DNA of 64,000 bases from Mycolicibacterium parafortuitum (GCF_010725485.1 NZ_AP022598.1:1-64000); one strand, 5' to 3'. Positions 47,970-57,180 are shown, counted from the stretch's first letter. Numbers and translations: made by a program. The notes: a model not told the origin generated them from the letters alone.

Positions 47970-48611
47970 CTACCAGGTGTCCCAGTGGGTGAGCTGCTCG
48001 GCGGGCAGCCGCCGCGCCTTCTTGAAATCGGTGCCCTTGGTGTAGGCGATCGGGAACAGCCCGGCCTGGCTGTAGTCGTCGAACGGGATACCGAGAAGTT
48101 CGGCGGCTTGGCGTTCACCGTCGCCGAGCAGATGCAGCGTCGTCCACGCCGAACCGAGGCCGCGGTTGCGCAGCGCGAGCATGAAGCTCCACACCGCGGG
48201 CAGCAGGGAACCCCAGTAGCCGGCGCTGGCGCCCGACACGGTGTCCTGCGGCTTGCCCTGCAGGCACGGGATCAGCATGACCGGCACCTTGTCGAGGTGG
48301 TCGTTGAGGTAGCGCGCGGAGTCCTCGACCCGGGGCCGTTGCTCGTCGCGCAGGTCGCCCAGGCTCGGCTTGGGCTGGTTCAGGTACGGCGTCGCGTTGG
48401 TCCGGTAGATCTCGGCGAGCGCCTTCTTCTTCTCCGGGTCGCTGACGAAAACCCACTGCCAGCCCTGGTTGTTCGATCCGGTGGGCGCCTGCAGGGCGAT
48501 GTCGAGGCATTCCATCAGGACCTCGCGCGGCACGGGCCGGTCGAAATCCAGCCGCTTGCGCACCGAGCGGGTGGTGGTGAGGACTTCGTCGGCGGTGAGG
48601 TTGAGCGTCAT
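47970..48611 (-). CDS. Nitroreductase family protein (Rv3368c)
   Basis: 213 residues, FMN-dependent nitroreductase fold. SVRKRLDFDRPVP near the N-terminus, QAPTGSNNQGWQWVFV, GLGSAWTTLHLL and GIPFDDYSQAGLFPIAY are typical. It should reduce nitro or quinone compounds with NAD(P)H. Very close to M. tuberculosis Rv3368c, ATG at 48611. Lies 14 bases from dnaE2 on the same strand. Confidence 0.9.
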   Translation of the reverse strand: MTLNLTADEVLTTTRSVRKRLDFDRPVPREVLMECLDIALQAPTGSNNQGWQWVFVSDPEKKKALAEIYRTNATPYLNQPKPSLGDLRDEQRPRVEDSARYLNDHLDKVPVMLIPCLQGKPQDTVSGASAGYWGSLLPAVWSFMLALRNRGLGSAWTTLHLLGDGERQAAELLGIPFDDYSQAGLFPIAYTKGTDFKKARRLPAEQLTHWDTW

Positions 48612-48625
48612 CTTCCCGAGAGTAC

Positions 48626-51600
48626 TCAGCGGAAGTCGCGGGACTTCGACCCGATCTTCATGTTGATCGGACCCATCCGGTCGGCCACCACGGTGACGGC
48701 CCCGGTGGCGTTCTGCACGATGCCGCGGACCACCAGTGCCGACGCGGTCTGGGCGAGCTTCCGGTGTCGCGCCCAGATCCCTTGGGAGCAAAGCACATTG
48801 ACCATCCCGGTCTCGTCCTCAAGGTTGAGGAACGTCACCCCCTGCGCGGTGGCGGGCCGCTGTCGGTGCGTCACCGCTCCGGCCACCAGCACCCGGGTAC
48901 CGTCGCGCACCGACAGCAGCCGGTCGGCGGGCACCACGCCGATCGCGTCGAGGTCCTCGCGCAGGAACTCCGTCGGATAGCGATCCGGTGACACCCCGGT
49001 CGCCCACACGTCGGCCGCGGTCAGCTCCAACTCGGTCATGCCCGGCAGCGCCGGCACATGTGACGCCGAACCCACCCCCGGCAGCCGGTCGGGACGTTCG
49101 GCGGCGGCCGCCCCGGCCGCCCACAGCCCTTCCCGGCGGGTGATCCCGAAACATCCCAGCGCGCCCGCGGTGGCCAGCGCCTCGGTCTGCGGCACCGACA
49201 GCTGCACCCGCCGGGTCAAATCGGTCAGGGACACGAACGGCCCGTGGGCTTTTCGTTCGGCGACCAGCTTCTCAGCCAGTTCGTCGCCGATGTGCCGCAC
49301 ACTGCCGAGCCCGAGCCGCACCTCCAGGCCACGGTTCTCCAGCGTGGCGTGGGCCAGGGCAGCGTTCACATCGGGTCCGTGCACGGTGACGCCGTGCCTG
49401 CGCGCGTCGGCGACCAGTGTCTGCGGGGAGTAGAAGCCCATCGGCTGGGCCCGCAGCAGCGCCGCGCAGAACGCGGCGGGATGGTGCAGCTTGAACCAGG
49501 ACGAGTAGAACACCAGCGACGCGAAGCTCAGGGAATGGCTCTCCGGGAAACCGAAGTTGGCGAACGCCTCCAGCTTCTCGTAGATCCTCCTCGCCACCTC
49601 CCCGGTGATGCCGTGCAGTTCGGCCATGCCGTCGAAGAACCGTCCGCGCAGCCGGCGCATCTTCTCCGTCGAGCGCTTCGACCCCATCGCCCGGCGCAGC
49701 TGGTCGGCCTCGGCGGGCGAGAACCCGGCGCAGTCGACCGCCAACTGCATCAGTTGTTCCTGGAACAGCGGCACCCCCAGGGTTTTTCGCAGTGCCCGCT
49801 CCATCGACGGGTGGTCGTAGGTAACCGGCTCCTGGCCGTTGCGCCGCTTGATGTACGGGTGCACCGAGCCGCCCTGGATCGGGCCGGGGCGGATCAGTGC
49901 GACCTCGACCACCAGGTCGTAGAACATCCGCGGCTTGAGCCGGGGCAGGGTGGCCATCTGCGCGCGGGACTCCACCTGGAACACCCCGACCGAGTCGGCG
50001 CGCTGCAGCATCTCGTAGACGGCCGGCTCGGACAGGTCGAGCTTGGCCAGATCCACCTCGATGCCCTTGTGCTCGGCCACCAGGTCGATCGCGTAGTGCA
50101 GCGCCGAGAGCATACCGAGGCCCAGCAGGTCGAATTTCACCAAACCGATTGCCGCGCAGTCGTCTTTGTCCCACTGCAGCACGCTGCGGTTCTCCATTCG
50201 CGCCCACTCGACCGGGCACACGTCGGCGATCGGCCGGTCGCAGATCACCATGCCGCCGGAGTGGATGCCCATGTGCCGGGGCAGGTTGGAGATCTGTTTG
50301 GCCAGCTCGATGACCGGCTCGGGGATGTCCTCGACATGGGTGGCGTCGGCAAGATTGCCCCACTGGCTGATCTGCTTGCTCCACGCGTCCTGCTGGCCCT
50401 GCGAGAACCCCAGCGCCCGGGCCATATCGCGCACCGCGCTGCGACCCCGGTAGGTGATCACATTGGCCACCTGCGCGGCGTACTCCCGGCCGTAGCGTTC
50501 GTAGACGTACTGGATCGCCTTCTCCCGCAGGTCGGATTCGATGTCGATGTCGATGTCGGGCGGCCCGTCGCGGGCCGGGGACAGGAAACGTTCGAACAAC
50601 AGCTCGTTGGCGATCGGGTCGACGTTGGTGACCTTCAGCGCGTAGCAGACCGCCGAGTTGGCCGCCGAGCCCCGGCCCTGCGACAGGATGCCGCTCTCCC
50701 GGCAGAACCGGGTGATGTCGTGCACCACCAGGAAGTAGCCGGGGAAGTTCAGCTCCTCGATGATGCGCAGCTCGCGCTCGATCTGGTCGTAGGCGCGGGG
50801 TGCGTGCTCGGGTGGGCCGTAGCGTTCCCGGGCGCCGAGCATCACCAGATACCGCAGCCAGCTGTCCTCGGTGTGACCGGCGGGCACCTCGAACGGCGGC
50901 AGTTGCGGGGCGATCAACGCCAGCCCGAACGCGCACTGCTCCCCCAACTCGGCTGCGGCCGTCACCACCTCCGGGCAGTGCGCGAACACCCGCGCCATCT
51001 CCTCCCCCGAGCGCAGGTGCGAACCACCCAGCGGCGCAAGATAACCTGCCGCCTCGTCGATGGAGTGCCGGGCCCGAATCGCGCCCATCGCCATCGCCAG
51101 CCTGCCCCGCGACGGTTCGGCGAAATGCGCCGCGGTGGTGGCGATGACACCGAGCCCGAAGCGGGGCGCCAGCGCGGCCAGCGCCGCGTTGCGTTCGTCG
51201 TCGAGCGGATGGCCGTGGTGGGTGAGCTCGACGGTGACCCGGTCGCGGCCGAACCGGTCCACCAGATCCGCCAGCGCCGCCTCGGCGGCCTCGGGACCAC
51301 CCGTCGACAGCGCCCGCCGGACGTGGCCTTTGCGGCACCCGGTCAGGATCTGCCAGTGCCCGTCGGCGGCCTCGGTCAGCGCGTCGTAGTCGTAGCGCAG
51401 CACCCCCTTCTCGCCGCCGGCCAGATGCGCCGCCGCCAGCTGCCGGGACAACCGGCGGTAGCCCTCCGGCCCGCGCGCGAGCACCAGCAGGTGCGGGCCG
51501 GGCGGGTCGGCGACGTCGGTGCGACTGCCCCCACCCAAGGACAACTCGGCGCCGAACACCGTGGCCATGTCGAGTTCCCTGGCCGCCTCGGCGAACCGCA

Positions 51601-51919
51601 CCACACCGTAGAGGCCGTCGTGGTCGGTCAGCGCGATGGCGCGCAGATCCAGCCGGGCCGCCTCCTCCACGAGTTCCTCCGGTGTGCTGGCGCCGTCGAG
51701 GAAGCTGTAGGCCGAATGGGCGTGCAGTTCGGCATACGGCACCGCGGCCCCCGGCCGGGTCAGCTCGGGAGCGCGGTACTGTCCCCGCTTGCTCGACCAG
51801 GCCGGACTGTCCCCGCCGTCACCGATCTGCGCGTCGATCGGCCAGCCCGCACGGCGTGGCTTTCCCTCCAGGACGCGCCGCATCTCGCCCCAACTCGGCG
51901 GACCGGTGTGCCAACCCAT
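48626..51919 (-). CDS. dnaE2: Error-prone DNA polymerase DnaE2
   Basis: 1097-residue C-family polymerase alpha subunit of the mutagenic type (M. tuberculosis Rv3370c). An N-terminal PHP domain (about 60-330; ELHAHSAYSFLDGA, ALTDHDGLYG) is followed by the polymerase core with catalytic Asp motif PDIDIDIESDLREKAIQ, the palm/fingers region and a C-terminal OB domain (about 980-1060, GTRVLVAGAVTHRQ). DnaE2 acts with ImuA'-ImuB, which are not in this window, in SOS mutagenesis and translesion synthesis. A perfect LexA box lies 13 bases upstream of the ATG. Confidence 0.95.
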   Translation of the reverse strand: MGWHTGPPSWGEMRRVLEGKPRRAGWPIDAQIGDGGDSPAWSSKRGQYRAPELTRPGAAVPYAELHAHSAYSFLDGASTPEELVEEAARLDLRAIALTDHDGLYGVVRFAEAARELDMATVFGAELSLGGGSRTDVADPPGPHLLVLARGPEGYRRLSRQLAAAHLAGGEKGVLRYDYDALTEAADGHWQILTGCRKGHVRRALSTGGPEAAEAALADLVDRFGRDRVTVELTHHGHPLDDERNAALAALAPRFGLGVIATTAAHFAEPSRGRLAMAMGAIRARHSIDEAAGYLAPLGGSHLRSGEEMARVFAHCPEVVTAAAELGEQCAFGLALIAPQLPPFEVPAGHTEDSWLRYLVMLGARERYGPPEHAPRAYDQIERELRIIEELNFPGYFLVVHDITRFCRESGILSQGRGSAANSAVCYALKVTNVDPIANELLFERFLSPARDGPPDIDIDIESDLREKAIQYVYERYGREYAAQVANVITYRGRSAVRDMARALGFSQGQQDAWSKQISQWGNLADATHVEDIPEPVIELAKQISNLPRHMGIHSGGMVICDRPIADVCPVEWARMENRSVLQWDKDDCAAIGLVKFDLLGLGMLSALHYAIDLVAEHKGIEVDLAKLDLSEPAVYEMLQRADSVGVFQVESRAQMATLPRLKPRMFYDLVVEVALIRPGPIQGGSVHPYIKRRNGQEPVTYDHPSMERALRKTLGVPLFQEQLMQLAVDCAGFSPAEADQLRRAMGSKRSTEKMRRLRGRFFDGMAELHGITGEVARRIYEKLEAFANFGFPESHSLSFASLVFYSSWFKLHHPAAFCAALLRAQPMGFYSPQTLVADARRHGVTVHGPDVNAALAHATLENRGLEVRLGLGSVRHIGDELAEKLVAERKAHGPFVSLTDLTRRVQLSVPQTEALATAGALGCFGITRREGLWAAGAAAAERPDRLPGVGSASHVPALPGMTELELTAADVWATGVSPDRYPTEFLREDLDAIGVVPADRLLSVRDGTRVLVAGAVTHRQRPATAQGVTFLNLEDETGMVNVLCSQGIWARHRKLAQTASALVVRGIVQNATGAVTVVADRMGPINMKIGSKSRDFR

Positions 51920-51931
51920 TCCGGCAGCCTA

Positions 51932-51947
51932 TCGAACATCTGTTCGA
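51932..51947. promoter_or_regulatory. LexA SOS box of dnaE2
   Basis: TCGAACATCTGTTCGA is a perfect TCGAAC-N4-GTTCGA palindrome, the mycobacterial LexA consensus. It lies between the stop of the GGDEF-like gene (51951) and the dnaE2 ATG (51919), placing dnaE2 under DNA-damage control. Confidence 0.93.
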
Positions 51948-51950
51948 CTG

Positions 51951-53090
51951 TCAGGCGGTCCTGCCGTCGTCCTCGCCGTCTTCCAGTGTCGGGCGTACGA
52001 CGTAGCGGACCTGGTTTCCGCCGGCCATCCGGGCCTGCTCGATGGCCTGCTGGGCGATCCCGATCAACTTGTCGAGCACCTCGTCGGGCGGCTGGGCGGC
52101 CAGCGGCGGCAGCGGCGTGACCACGACCCCGATGCTCGCCGTCAACCGCTGCGGGGTCGCGGCGATCGAACCGCGGACCCGTTCCACCAGCGGCGACGCG
52201 TCCGCGGTGGTGAACGTGTCCGCGATGACGAAGTCGTCGTCCGAGACGTGCGCGACGATCGCGTTGTGCCGCACCGTCTCCCGCAGGGCCTGGCCGACCG
52301 TGACCCGCGCGCGGTTTCCGCCGCCGGAACCGGACAGGCCGAGCAGCAGGGAGAAACTGTCGATGTTCACCGCGACGACGACCAGGAACTTGTCGTCGCT
52401 GCGGCTGCGCGAGGCCAGCAGCGTGGCCACCGAGCTGTAGAACGCATCGCGGTGCAGCAGGCCGGTCAGCTGTTCGATGTCCCCGTGATGGGCCTGCGGC
52501 TGCAGCAGCTTGATCAACCCCCGGCACGAACTCGCGACGAACACATTGAGCAGCACCGCGATCAGCAGGCAGGTGATCGCGACGGCCAGGCCAGACGAGG
52601 CCATCTCGACCGCCAGCACCACCATTACCGCCGCACCGACCGACCAGGTCAGCGCCAGCAGCCGCGCCGCGTGGAAGCAGACGACGTACACGGTGAGCAC
52701 CACGTACGTCGCCGTGCCGAGAAAGCCGATCAGCGGATTCGCGACGAGCAGCGAGGCTGCCCCGACCCCGATCGATCCGACCAGCGCACAGACCAGAGAC
52801 TGGGCGCGGCTGGGCCAGTGGTCGCGCAGCCACAGGGCCGCCATGGCCAGCGAAGCGACGACGATCACCGCCGCGGCGACGCGGGCACCGACCGACTGCG
52901 GGCCGAACACGCCGGCGACGAGCCCGACCGGCAACAACGCGAACGCGGCAATACATGTGGCAACCAGGCGACATGCGGCGGTCTGTAAGCCGCGCGACGC
53001 GAGCAGCGCAGTGAACCAGTAGTACTGATCGACCCGCCACAGCCCAGGAGCGACGGCACCGACGGACAGGGACCGCAAACCTCTGAACAA
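51951..53090 (-). CDS. Membrane protein with a degenerate GGDEF domain
   Basis: 379 residues. Six hydrophobic helices lie within about 30-205, then a GGDEF-fold domain (about 208-365): LTGLLHRDAFYSSV, VNIDSFSLLLG and the signature loop as SDDDF instead of GGDEF (HVSDDDFVIAD). The lost glycines make diguanylate cyclase activity doubtful; such domains often only bind nucleotide or protein partners. TTG at 53090 is used because GGGGGTGGA lies upstream and no ATG fits. Ends four bases from the dnaE2 SOS box. Confidence 0.78.
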   Translation of the reverse strand: MFRGLRSLSVGAVAPGLWRVDQYYWFTALLASRGLQTAACRLVATCIAAFALLPVGLVAGVFGPQSVGARVAAAVIVVASLAMAALWLRDHWPSRAQSLVCALVGSIGVGAASLLVANPLIGFLGTATYVVLTVYVVCFHAARLLALTWSVGAAVMVVLAVEMASSGLAVAITCLLIAVLLNVFVASSCRGLIKLLQPQAHHGDIEQLTGLLHRDAFYSSVATLLASRSRSDDKFLVVVAVNIDSFSLLLGLSGSGGGNRARVTVGQALRETVRHNAIVAHVSDDDFVIADTFTTADASPLVERVRGSIAATPQRLTASIGVVVTPLPPLAAQPPDEVLDKLIGIAQQAIEQARMAGGNQVRYVVRPTLEDGEDDGRTA

Positions 53091-53212
53091 CTATCCACCC
53101 CCGTCCCACGAACCAAGGTCCAGATCAATAGCCCCGCGCATCGCGAAGGCTACCAGCCCAGCAAACAATTGCCCAGCGCCTGCGCCAGCCGGCGATCGAT
53201 CCCGGCACCCCG

Positions 53213-54079
53213 TCATCCGCCAAACTCCACATCGCCGTCCTCAAGCACCAGCCGTGACTCCGACCCGTCCGGGTTCGCTGCCTCGGTGCGAAACACCGCC
53301 CGGCCGGATCCCAGCCGCCAGATGGAGGTCGTCAGCGTGTCGCCGGGCAGCACCGGCGATGTGAAGCGCGCGGAGATCGCGGTGATCTTGGTGGCGTCAC
53401 CGCCGGCGAGTTCGGCGATCAACGCCCGCCCGGCCACCCCGTAGGTACACAGCCCGTGCAGGATCGGCCGCGGGAAACCGGCGAGTTGAGCAAACCACGG
53501 GTCGCTGTGCAGAGGGTTGCGGTCGCCGGACAGCCGGTAGATCAACGCCTGGTCCTCGCGGGTCGACAACGTGGCCCGCGCGTCGGGGTCGCGGTCCGGG
53601 ATCGCCGGGGCCTGCGGGCGTCGGCCGGGCTGCCCGCCGAATCCACCCTCGCCGCGCAGCACCAGGGTGGTGAGCGTCTCGGCGACCACCTGCCCCGTGT
53701 CGGGGTCGGCACCCGTCCCCTTCAGCATCACCACGGCGTTCTTGCCTTCGCCCTTGTCCTGCAGGTCGGCCACCTCGGACGTGACCCGCAGCGCGCCGGC
53801 AGGCGGTAGCGGCGAGAACAGCCGGATGCTCTGCGACCCGTGCAGCAGCCTGCTGAAATCGAACGAACCGATCTGGGTGATCGCGCCGAACGGCGAGCAG
53901 GCGATGACGGCGTACGTCGGCAGTACCTGTTGGGTGACGTCGTGACTGTTCTCGGTGGTGAACGCCAGGTCGGCGGTGCCCGCACCGACGCCGAGCGCGT
54001 AGAGCAACGTCTCGCGGTCGGTCCAGGTGAACAGCTCCGGCGAGGTGGTCGCGCCGATGGCGCCGGGATCGAGCGGCAT
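53213..54079 (-). CDS. (3R)-hydroxyacyl-ACP/CoA dehydratase, MaoC family (HtdY-like)
   Basis: 288 residues forming two hot-dog domains. The C-terminal one carries the hydratase-2 active-site motif SGDRNPLHSDPWFA (Asp and His, about 190-203). It is strongly like M. tuberculosis HtdY (Rv3389c): FTWTDRETLLYALGVGAG, EVADLQDKGEGKNAV, TLVLRGEGGFGG, ILHGLCTYGVAGRALI. It dehydrates 3-hydroxyacyl thioesters. ATG 54079 matches the homolog; the frame is open to 54169. Last core gene before the accessory region. Confidence 0.9.
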   Translation of the reverse strand: MPLDPGAIGATTSPELFTWTDRETLLYALGVGAGTADLAFTTENSHDVTQQVLPTYAVIACSPFGAITQIGSFDFSRLLHGSQSIRLFSPLPPAGALRVTSEVADLQDKGEGKNAVVMLKGTGADPDTGQVVAETLTTLVLRGEGGFGGQPGRRPQAPAIPDRDPDARATLSTREDQALIYRLSGDRNPLHSDPWFAQLAGFPRPILHGLCTYGVAGRALIAELAGGDATKITAISARFTSPVLPGDTLTTSIWRLGSGRAVFRTEAANPDGSESRLVLEDGDVEFGG

Positions 54080-54821
54080 GAGCGTGAGGGTAGCCGTATT
54101 GATGTAGATTCTCAGATCCACTGTCATATGCCCGAGCGGGCAACCTGCGGCGACTTGTATTTGTCTCACGTGATGTCACAAGATTCTGTCTCAGAGTCGT
54201 GTCATATTTCCGAACGCATCTCCGGTAGCCGATGCCCCACAGCTTCACAGCTGTACCGTGGCCACACGGACCGCTGGTTGTTTCGTCACGTGATGCAGTG
54301 TCGCTCGAACCATGGCGTGTCCAATACGGACACACCCATGTCCGATGCGCTGCTCAAAGTGCCAGCCGCCCCGGACCGCGATTTATGGGCATTGCTCTGC
54401 CTTGGCCTCGGAATGACTGCCAGCCGTGTTATCCCAAACCGTCTTCATCGCGCTGTCATAACTATTCGTCACTATCCATGAGAAGGGATATCCAGCAGTT
54501 TCGGGACGAGCCGTGCGGACCCATCGCCATCGTGCCGCGAAACCCTAGGTTCCCATGCGCGCCGGCGCGCACGGGCAAATCACCCCCATTTTCTTCAGAC
54601 GCGCGCTCGAGACTGATGGGCGACGAGCCGTCGCACTGGCTCGTCGGGTCCTTTTGAACGCACGCTCACGAAGGATCGGGAGCCCGAGACTAACCCATCA
54701 GCTCGGACATCTAAGTAGAGCAACCAAACTGATAGTGGCTGTCAGGTACGATTGAGATCCTTTGTCTACCAATAGAAATGCTCTTTGTTGTCACCTTCAT
54801 TGGAAGTTGGCTGCGATGCCT
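54080..54821. other. Gene-poor junction region
   Basis: About 740 bases without a convincing gene. Base composition is more AT-rich and mixed than the flanks. Visible structure: the sequence TCACGTGATG occurs at 54166-54175 and 54286-54295 (120 bases apart, each containing the palindrome TCACGTGA), and GTGTCC-aatac-GGACAC forms a dyad at 54317-54333. The first part should hold the promoter of the HtdY-like gene. Probably an insertion scar at the left edge of the defence island; no tRNA or att core is recognisable. Confidence 0.5.
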
Positions 54822-55784
54822 TCACGTGTCGATTGTGTCGGCCAGCAGGAGTTCGGCAAGGCCCTGATCCTCGGGTAACCATAATTGGGCGCCAACTCTT
54901 GCAAATGACCGGCACAGATTCACCACCTTTGTCTTGCCGCCAAACCGAACTGTGGTCTTCTCGATTTCTGTGAGTGACTCGAACGCTTTCTCGGCGAAAC
55001 CATGAGTAGAGAGAAACAGGCCTCCATCGCGATGCTCGCGCCCTACGACGTTGACGAAGTCCCGAACGCTGTTCTCGCCGACCCGCTTTCCCGAGCGCCA
55101 GTGCTTAAGTTCGACGATGTAGGTCTCGATGCCTGATTCGGTACGCAGCGAGACAATGATGTCTTTTCCGCCGTCCTTGGACGCTGGCGTAAGTTCTGCT
55201 TCGAAGCCGAGACCGTTTAGGACTACGGTCAACATCCGTTCAAGATCACGCCATTCCAAGTCGTTGAGAGCGTCGGGATCGCGGGCTACGATCTTGGCCA
55301 TTTCTTCACTGACGCCGCGGATCAAGGCCGCAATCCGAGGTTCTGGTTCCCCGCCAGCCGAGGCAACCGAACGCGCCAGGGCGAGTAGGTCATCGGGCGT
55401 CAGAAGTTCGACAGCGACGGGATTCTGCAGAGCCCGCTCTCGCGCCGAGGCGGTGAAGCCTGACCGGCTAACGAAAACGAGTCGGCCGACGGCAGTTCGC
55501 CCCGCGAGCCCAATGATGCGGTCAATCTCCGAGATGCCCACCGGTCGGCGTTGGTGCTTGTAGTCAACGCCGAGCAGTCCTTGTTGCCCGCTGTCGGGAG
55601 CGGCGGTCCCTACGTAGTCGAAACCTGAATCGGGTTCAAGTTGCTGGACGACCTCGAAGCCTTGAGCCGCCATTATAGGAGTTAACAGCGGAAGGAGCCG
55701 GTGTTCGGCATCGAAAGCCGTCATTGACGGCAGTTCCTCGACGAACTGCTCGAGCTGCCTCACGAGACCCCGGGGACCTGTCAT
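54822..55784 (-). CDS. Restriction endonuclease-like protein with two Mrr-type nuclease modules
   Basis: 320 residues with two PD-(D/E)xK cores. Module 1 (about 25-130) shows GFDYVG (D56) and GVDYKHQ (D74, K76). Module 2 (about 175-290) shows the classical Mrr pattern DGGKDIIV (D208) and VELKHWR (E225, K227), then VGENSVRDF and GGLFLSTHGF. Both active sites look complete. Mrr nucleases cut modified or foreign DNA; no methylase or specificity subunit is adjacent, so this may be a modification-dependent enzyme or an accessory nuclease. Start ATG 55784, without a clear Shine-Dalgarno; the frame is open to 55940. Same strand as capH-capP but 404 bases away. Confidence 0.75.
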   Translation of the reverse strand: MTGPRGLVRQLEQFVEELPSMTAFDAEHRLLPLLTPIMAAQGFEVVQQLEPDSGFDYVGTAAPDSGQQGLLGVDYKHQRRPVGISEIDRIIGLAGRTAVGRLVFVSRSGFTASARERALQNPVAVELLTPDDLLALARSVASAGGEPEPRIAALIRGVSEEMAKIVARDPDALNDLEWRDLERMLTVVLNGLGFEAELTPASKDGGKDIIVSLRTESGIETYIVELKHWRSGKRVGENSVRDFVNVVGREHRDGGLFLSTHGFAEKAFESLTEIEKTTVRFGGKTKVVNLCRSFARVGAQLWLPEDQGLAELLLADTIDT

Positions 55785-56188
55785 AGGTACATTGTGTTCA
55801 GGCCCGATCTTCGTGCCTCTACCGGGCAAGTTCCCCCCGATGCGTTGACGACTTTGCGACCGTCGACGTCCACGACGGAGAAGCTCGGGCCACGGTCTGG
55901 CGAATGGATGGCCCCGGCGTGGCGAGAGAGACGTCAGCATCCGCGGCTACATCGTCAGTTCGGAGGCGACCCTGACCACCATCGGCGGGGCGTCGCGTCA
56001 GATTTTGCTCGATCCCAGGCGGCACCTTAGCGGCTCGCGAGCGGGTGTTTGGGCTGCGCATCCGTCAATGCGGAACAGCGAGTGGCCCCCCTGCCTGCGG
56101 CGGAGGCCGGCGCACGGCGTGGTCAAAAAACTGGAAACCAGTGTCAACAGGAACGTCTTAACACAGTCGCGCCGAGCACCCTCCACAG
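55785..56188. other. Spacer between capP and the Mrr-like gene
   Basis: 404 bases with several short open frames but no ribosome binding site or coding bias; nothing recognisable. It would hold a separate promoter for the leftward nuclease gene. Possibly decayed sequence. Confidence 0.4.
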
Positions 56189-56758
56189 TTAGGACGTGCG
56201 CCAGCTGGCCCACTTGCTTCGGGTCCGCTCGACGACCTTTCGCGCGCCACTGTGATTCATACGCCAACGTGCGACTGCGAGGCTTACGTCGAATAGTTCA
56301 GCTGCCTGCTGGTCGGTCACGTTCGCGCGGGCGAGGCGGAAGGCGCCCTCGTAGGGAATGAGCATCTCGCCGGAGAGCCAGTCGGCTTCATCTTCCTGGT
56401 CACCGCCCAGGCCGCATTTGCGTTCATCTGCAGACAGGGAGACGCCAAACTCGTGTTCGAGCACGACGTGGGCAAGTTCATGGCACATGGTGGTGCGCCT
56501 GCGAGCGGGCGGTTGGGCATCATTTTCCAGGATGGCGACACCGGTTCCAATGGGGACCAGTGCGCCCGACAGGGCGCTGCCCTCTGCCTGGAGAAAATGA
56601 TCGCGCGCCGGACCGCCGAGGTTGCTCATCTGGATCACGGGGATCCCATACTCATCGGCGAACGCGTACGGGTTAAAGGGCGAATGGGCATCGAGACCGA
56701 TCTCCGCCCGTAATTCCAGCGCAAGGCGCTTTGCCTCAGTTTTGAATCCCCGTCGCAC
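56189..56758 (-). CDS. capP: CapP-like ImmA/IrrE (COG2856) metallopeptidase
   Basis: 189 residues. Zinc motif H93-E-L-A-H97 in MCHELAHVVLEH, third ligand probably E124 in EDEADWLSGEMLIP, the typical ImmA/IrrE spacing. A short winged-helix-like tail follows (TDQQAAELFDVSLAVARWRM). In CBASS loci described with CapH and CapP, this peptidase cleaves the CapH repressor, reported as stimulated by single-stranded DNA or DNA damage. It begins with GTG three bases after the capH stop, an obvious coupled pair; the HTH partner and position next to a type III CBASS operon make CapP the likely identity. Direct homology was not tested. Confidence 0.82.
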   Translation of the reverse strand: MRRGFKTEAKRLALELRAEIGLDAHSPFNPYAFADEYGIPVIQMSNLGGPARDHFLQAEGSALSGALVPIGTGVAILENDAQPPARRRTTMCHELAHVVLEHEFGVSLSADERKCGLGGDQEDEADWLSGEMLIPYEGAFRLARANVTDQQAAELFDVSLAVARWRMNHSGARKVVERTRSKWASWRTS

Positions 56759-56761
56759 AGC

Positions 56762-57133
56762 TCACCCTTGGGCCCGCGCGCGTTCGACAGTCGCACCGAT
56801 GATCTGCTGAAGGTACTTAACGTCGGTCTCGCTCAGATCTTTCCGGGCTCGCAATAGGGGCGCGAGCTGCGCCATCAAGTCAGGTTGGCGGGACACATCA
56901 CCGTCGCTGTCCGCCCCATCGCGTTCGAAGAATTGCTCAGCGGGCAGTCGGAGCCACTCGACGATGGTCGCGAATCCATCGGTATCTGGCTTCAATCCAT
57001 TGCCGAGTCTGGACAGCAGAGATGGGCTGACGCCAATCTCTGCGGCCAACGCGCGCCACGATAGCTGGCGTTGCTGGCGAGCAGCGTCGAGAGCTGAGTA
57101 CAGCGAGGCCGTATTGATCGTGGTTTTGGCCAT
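56762..57133 (-). CDS. capH: CapH-like XRE family repressor
   Basis: 123 residues. Helix-turn-helix at about 25-46 (LSWRALAAEIGVSPSLLSRL) and an acidic hinge (ERDGADSDGDV, 70-80) where a peptidase could cut, then a helical tail (SETDVKYLQQIIGATVERA). Divergent from the CBASS operon, with 98 bases between its ATG and the first small ORF; it is thus placed to repress both directions. Paired with a CapP-type metallopeptidase. ATG 57133 is used; the frame upstream crosses the promoter palindrome. Confidence 0.83.
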   Translation of the reverse strand: MAKTTINTASLYSALDAARQQRQLSWRALAAEIGVSPSLLSRLGNGLKPDTDGFATIVEWLRLPAEQFFERDGADSDGDVSRQPDLMAQLAPLLRARKDLSETDVKYLQQIIGATVERARAQG

Positions 57134-57180
57134 GGCCCAGTGTCTCACATATGCAACGGCGCATCGCTGATGGCACACTG

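Noticed and set aside
49244..52120. 958-codon plus-strand open frame
   Set aside because: Antisense to dnaE2; composition is typical of a reverse frame of high-GC coding DNA, with no recognisable domain.
53100..53212. tRNA or attachment site near the dehydratase
   Set aside because: No cloverleaf or CCA-type end could be built from this segment or from 54600-54820.
54232..54657. 141-codon frame in the junction region
   Set aside because: Overlaps several other frames of equal quality, lacks a ribosome binding site and reads as low-quality sequence; treated as non-coding.
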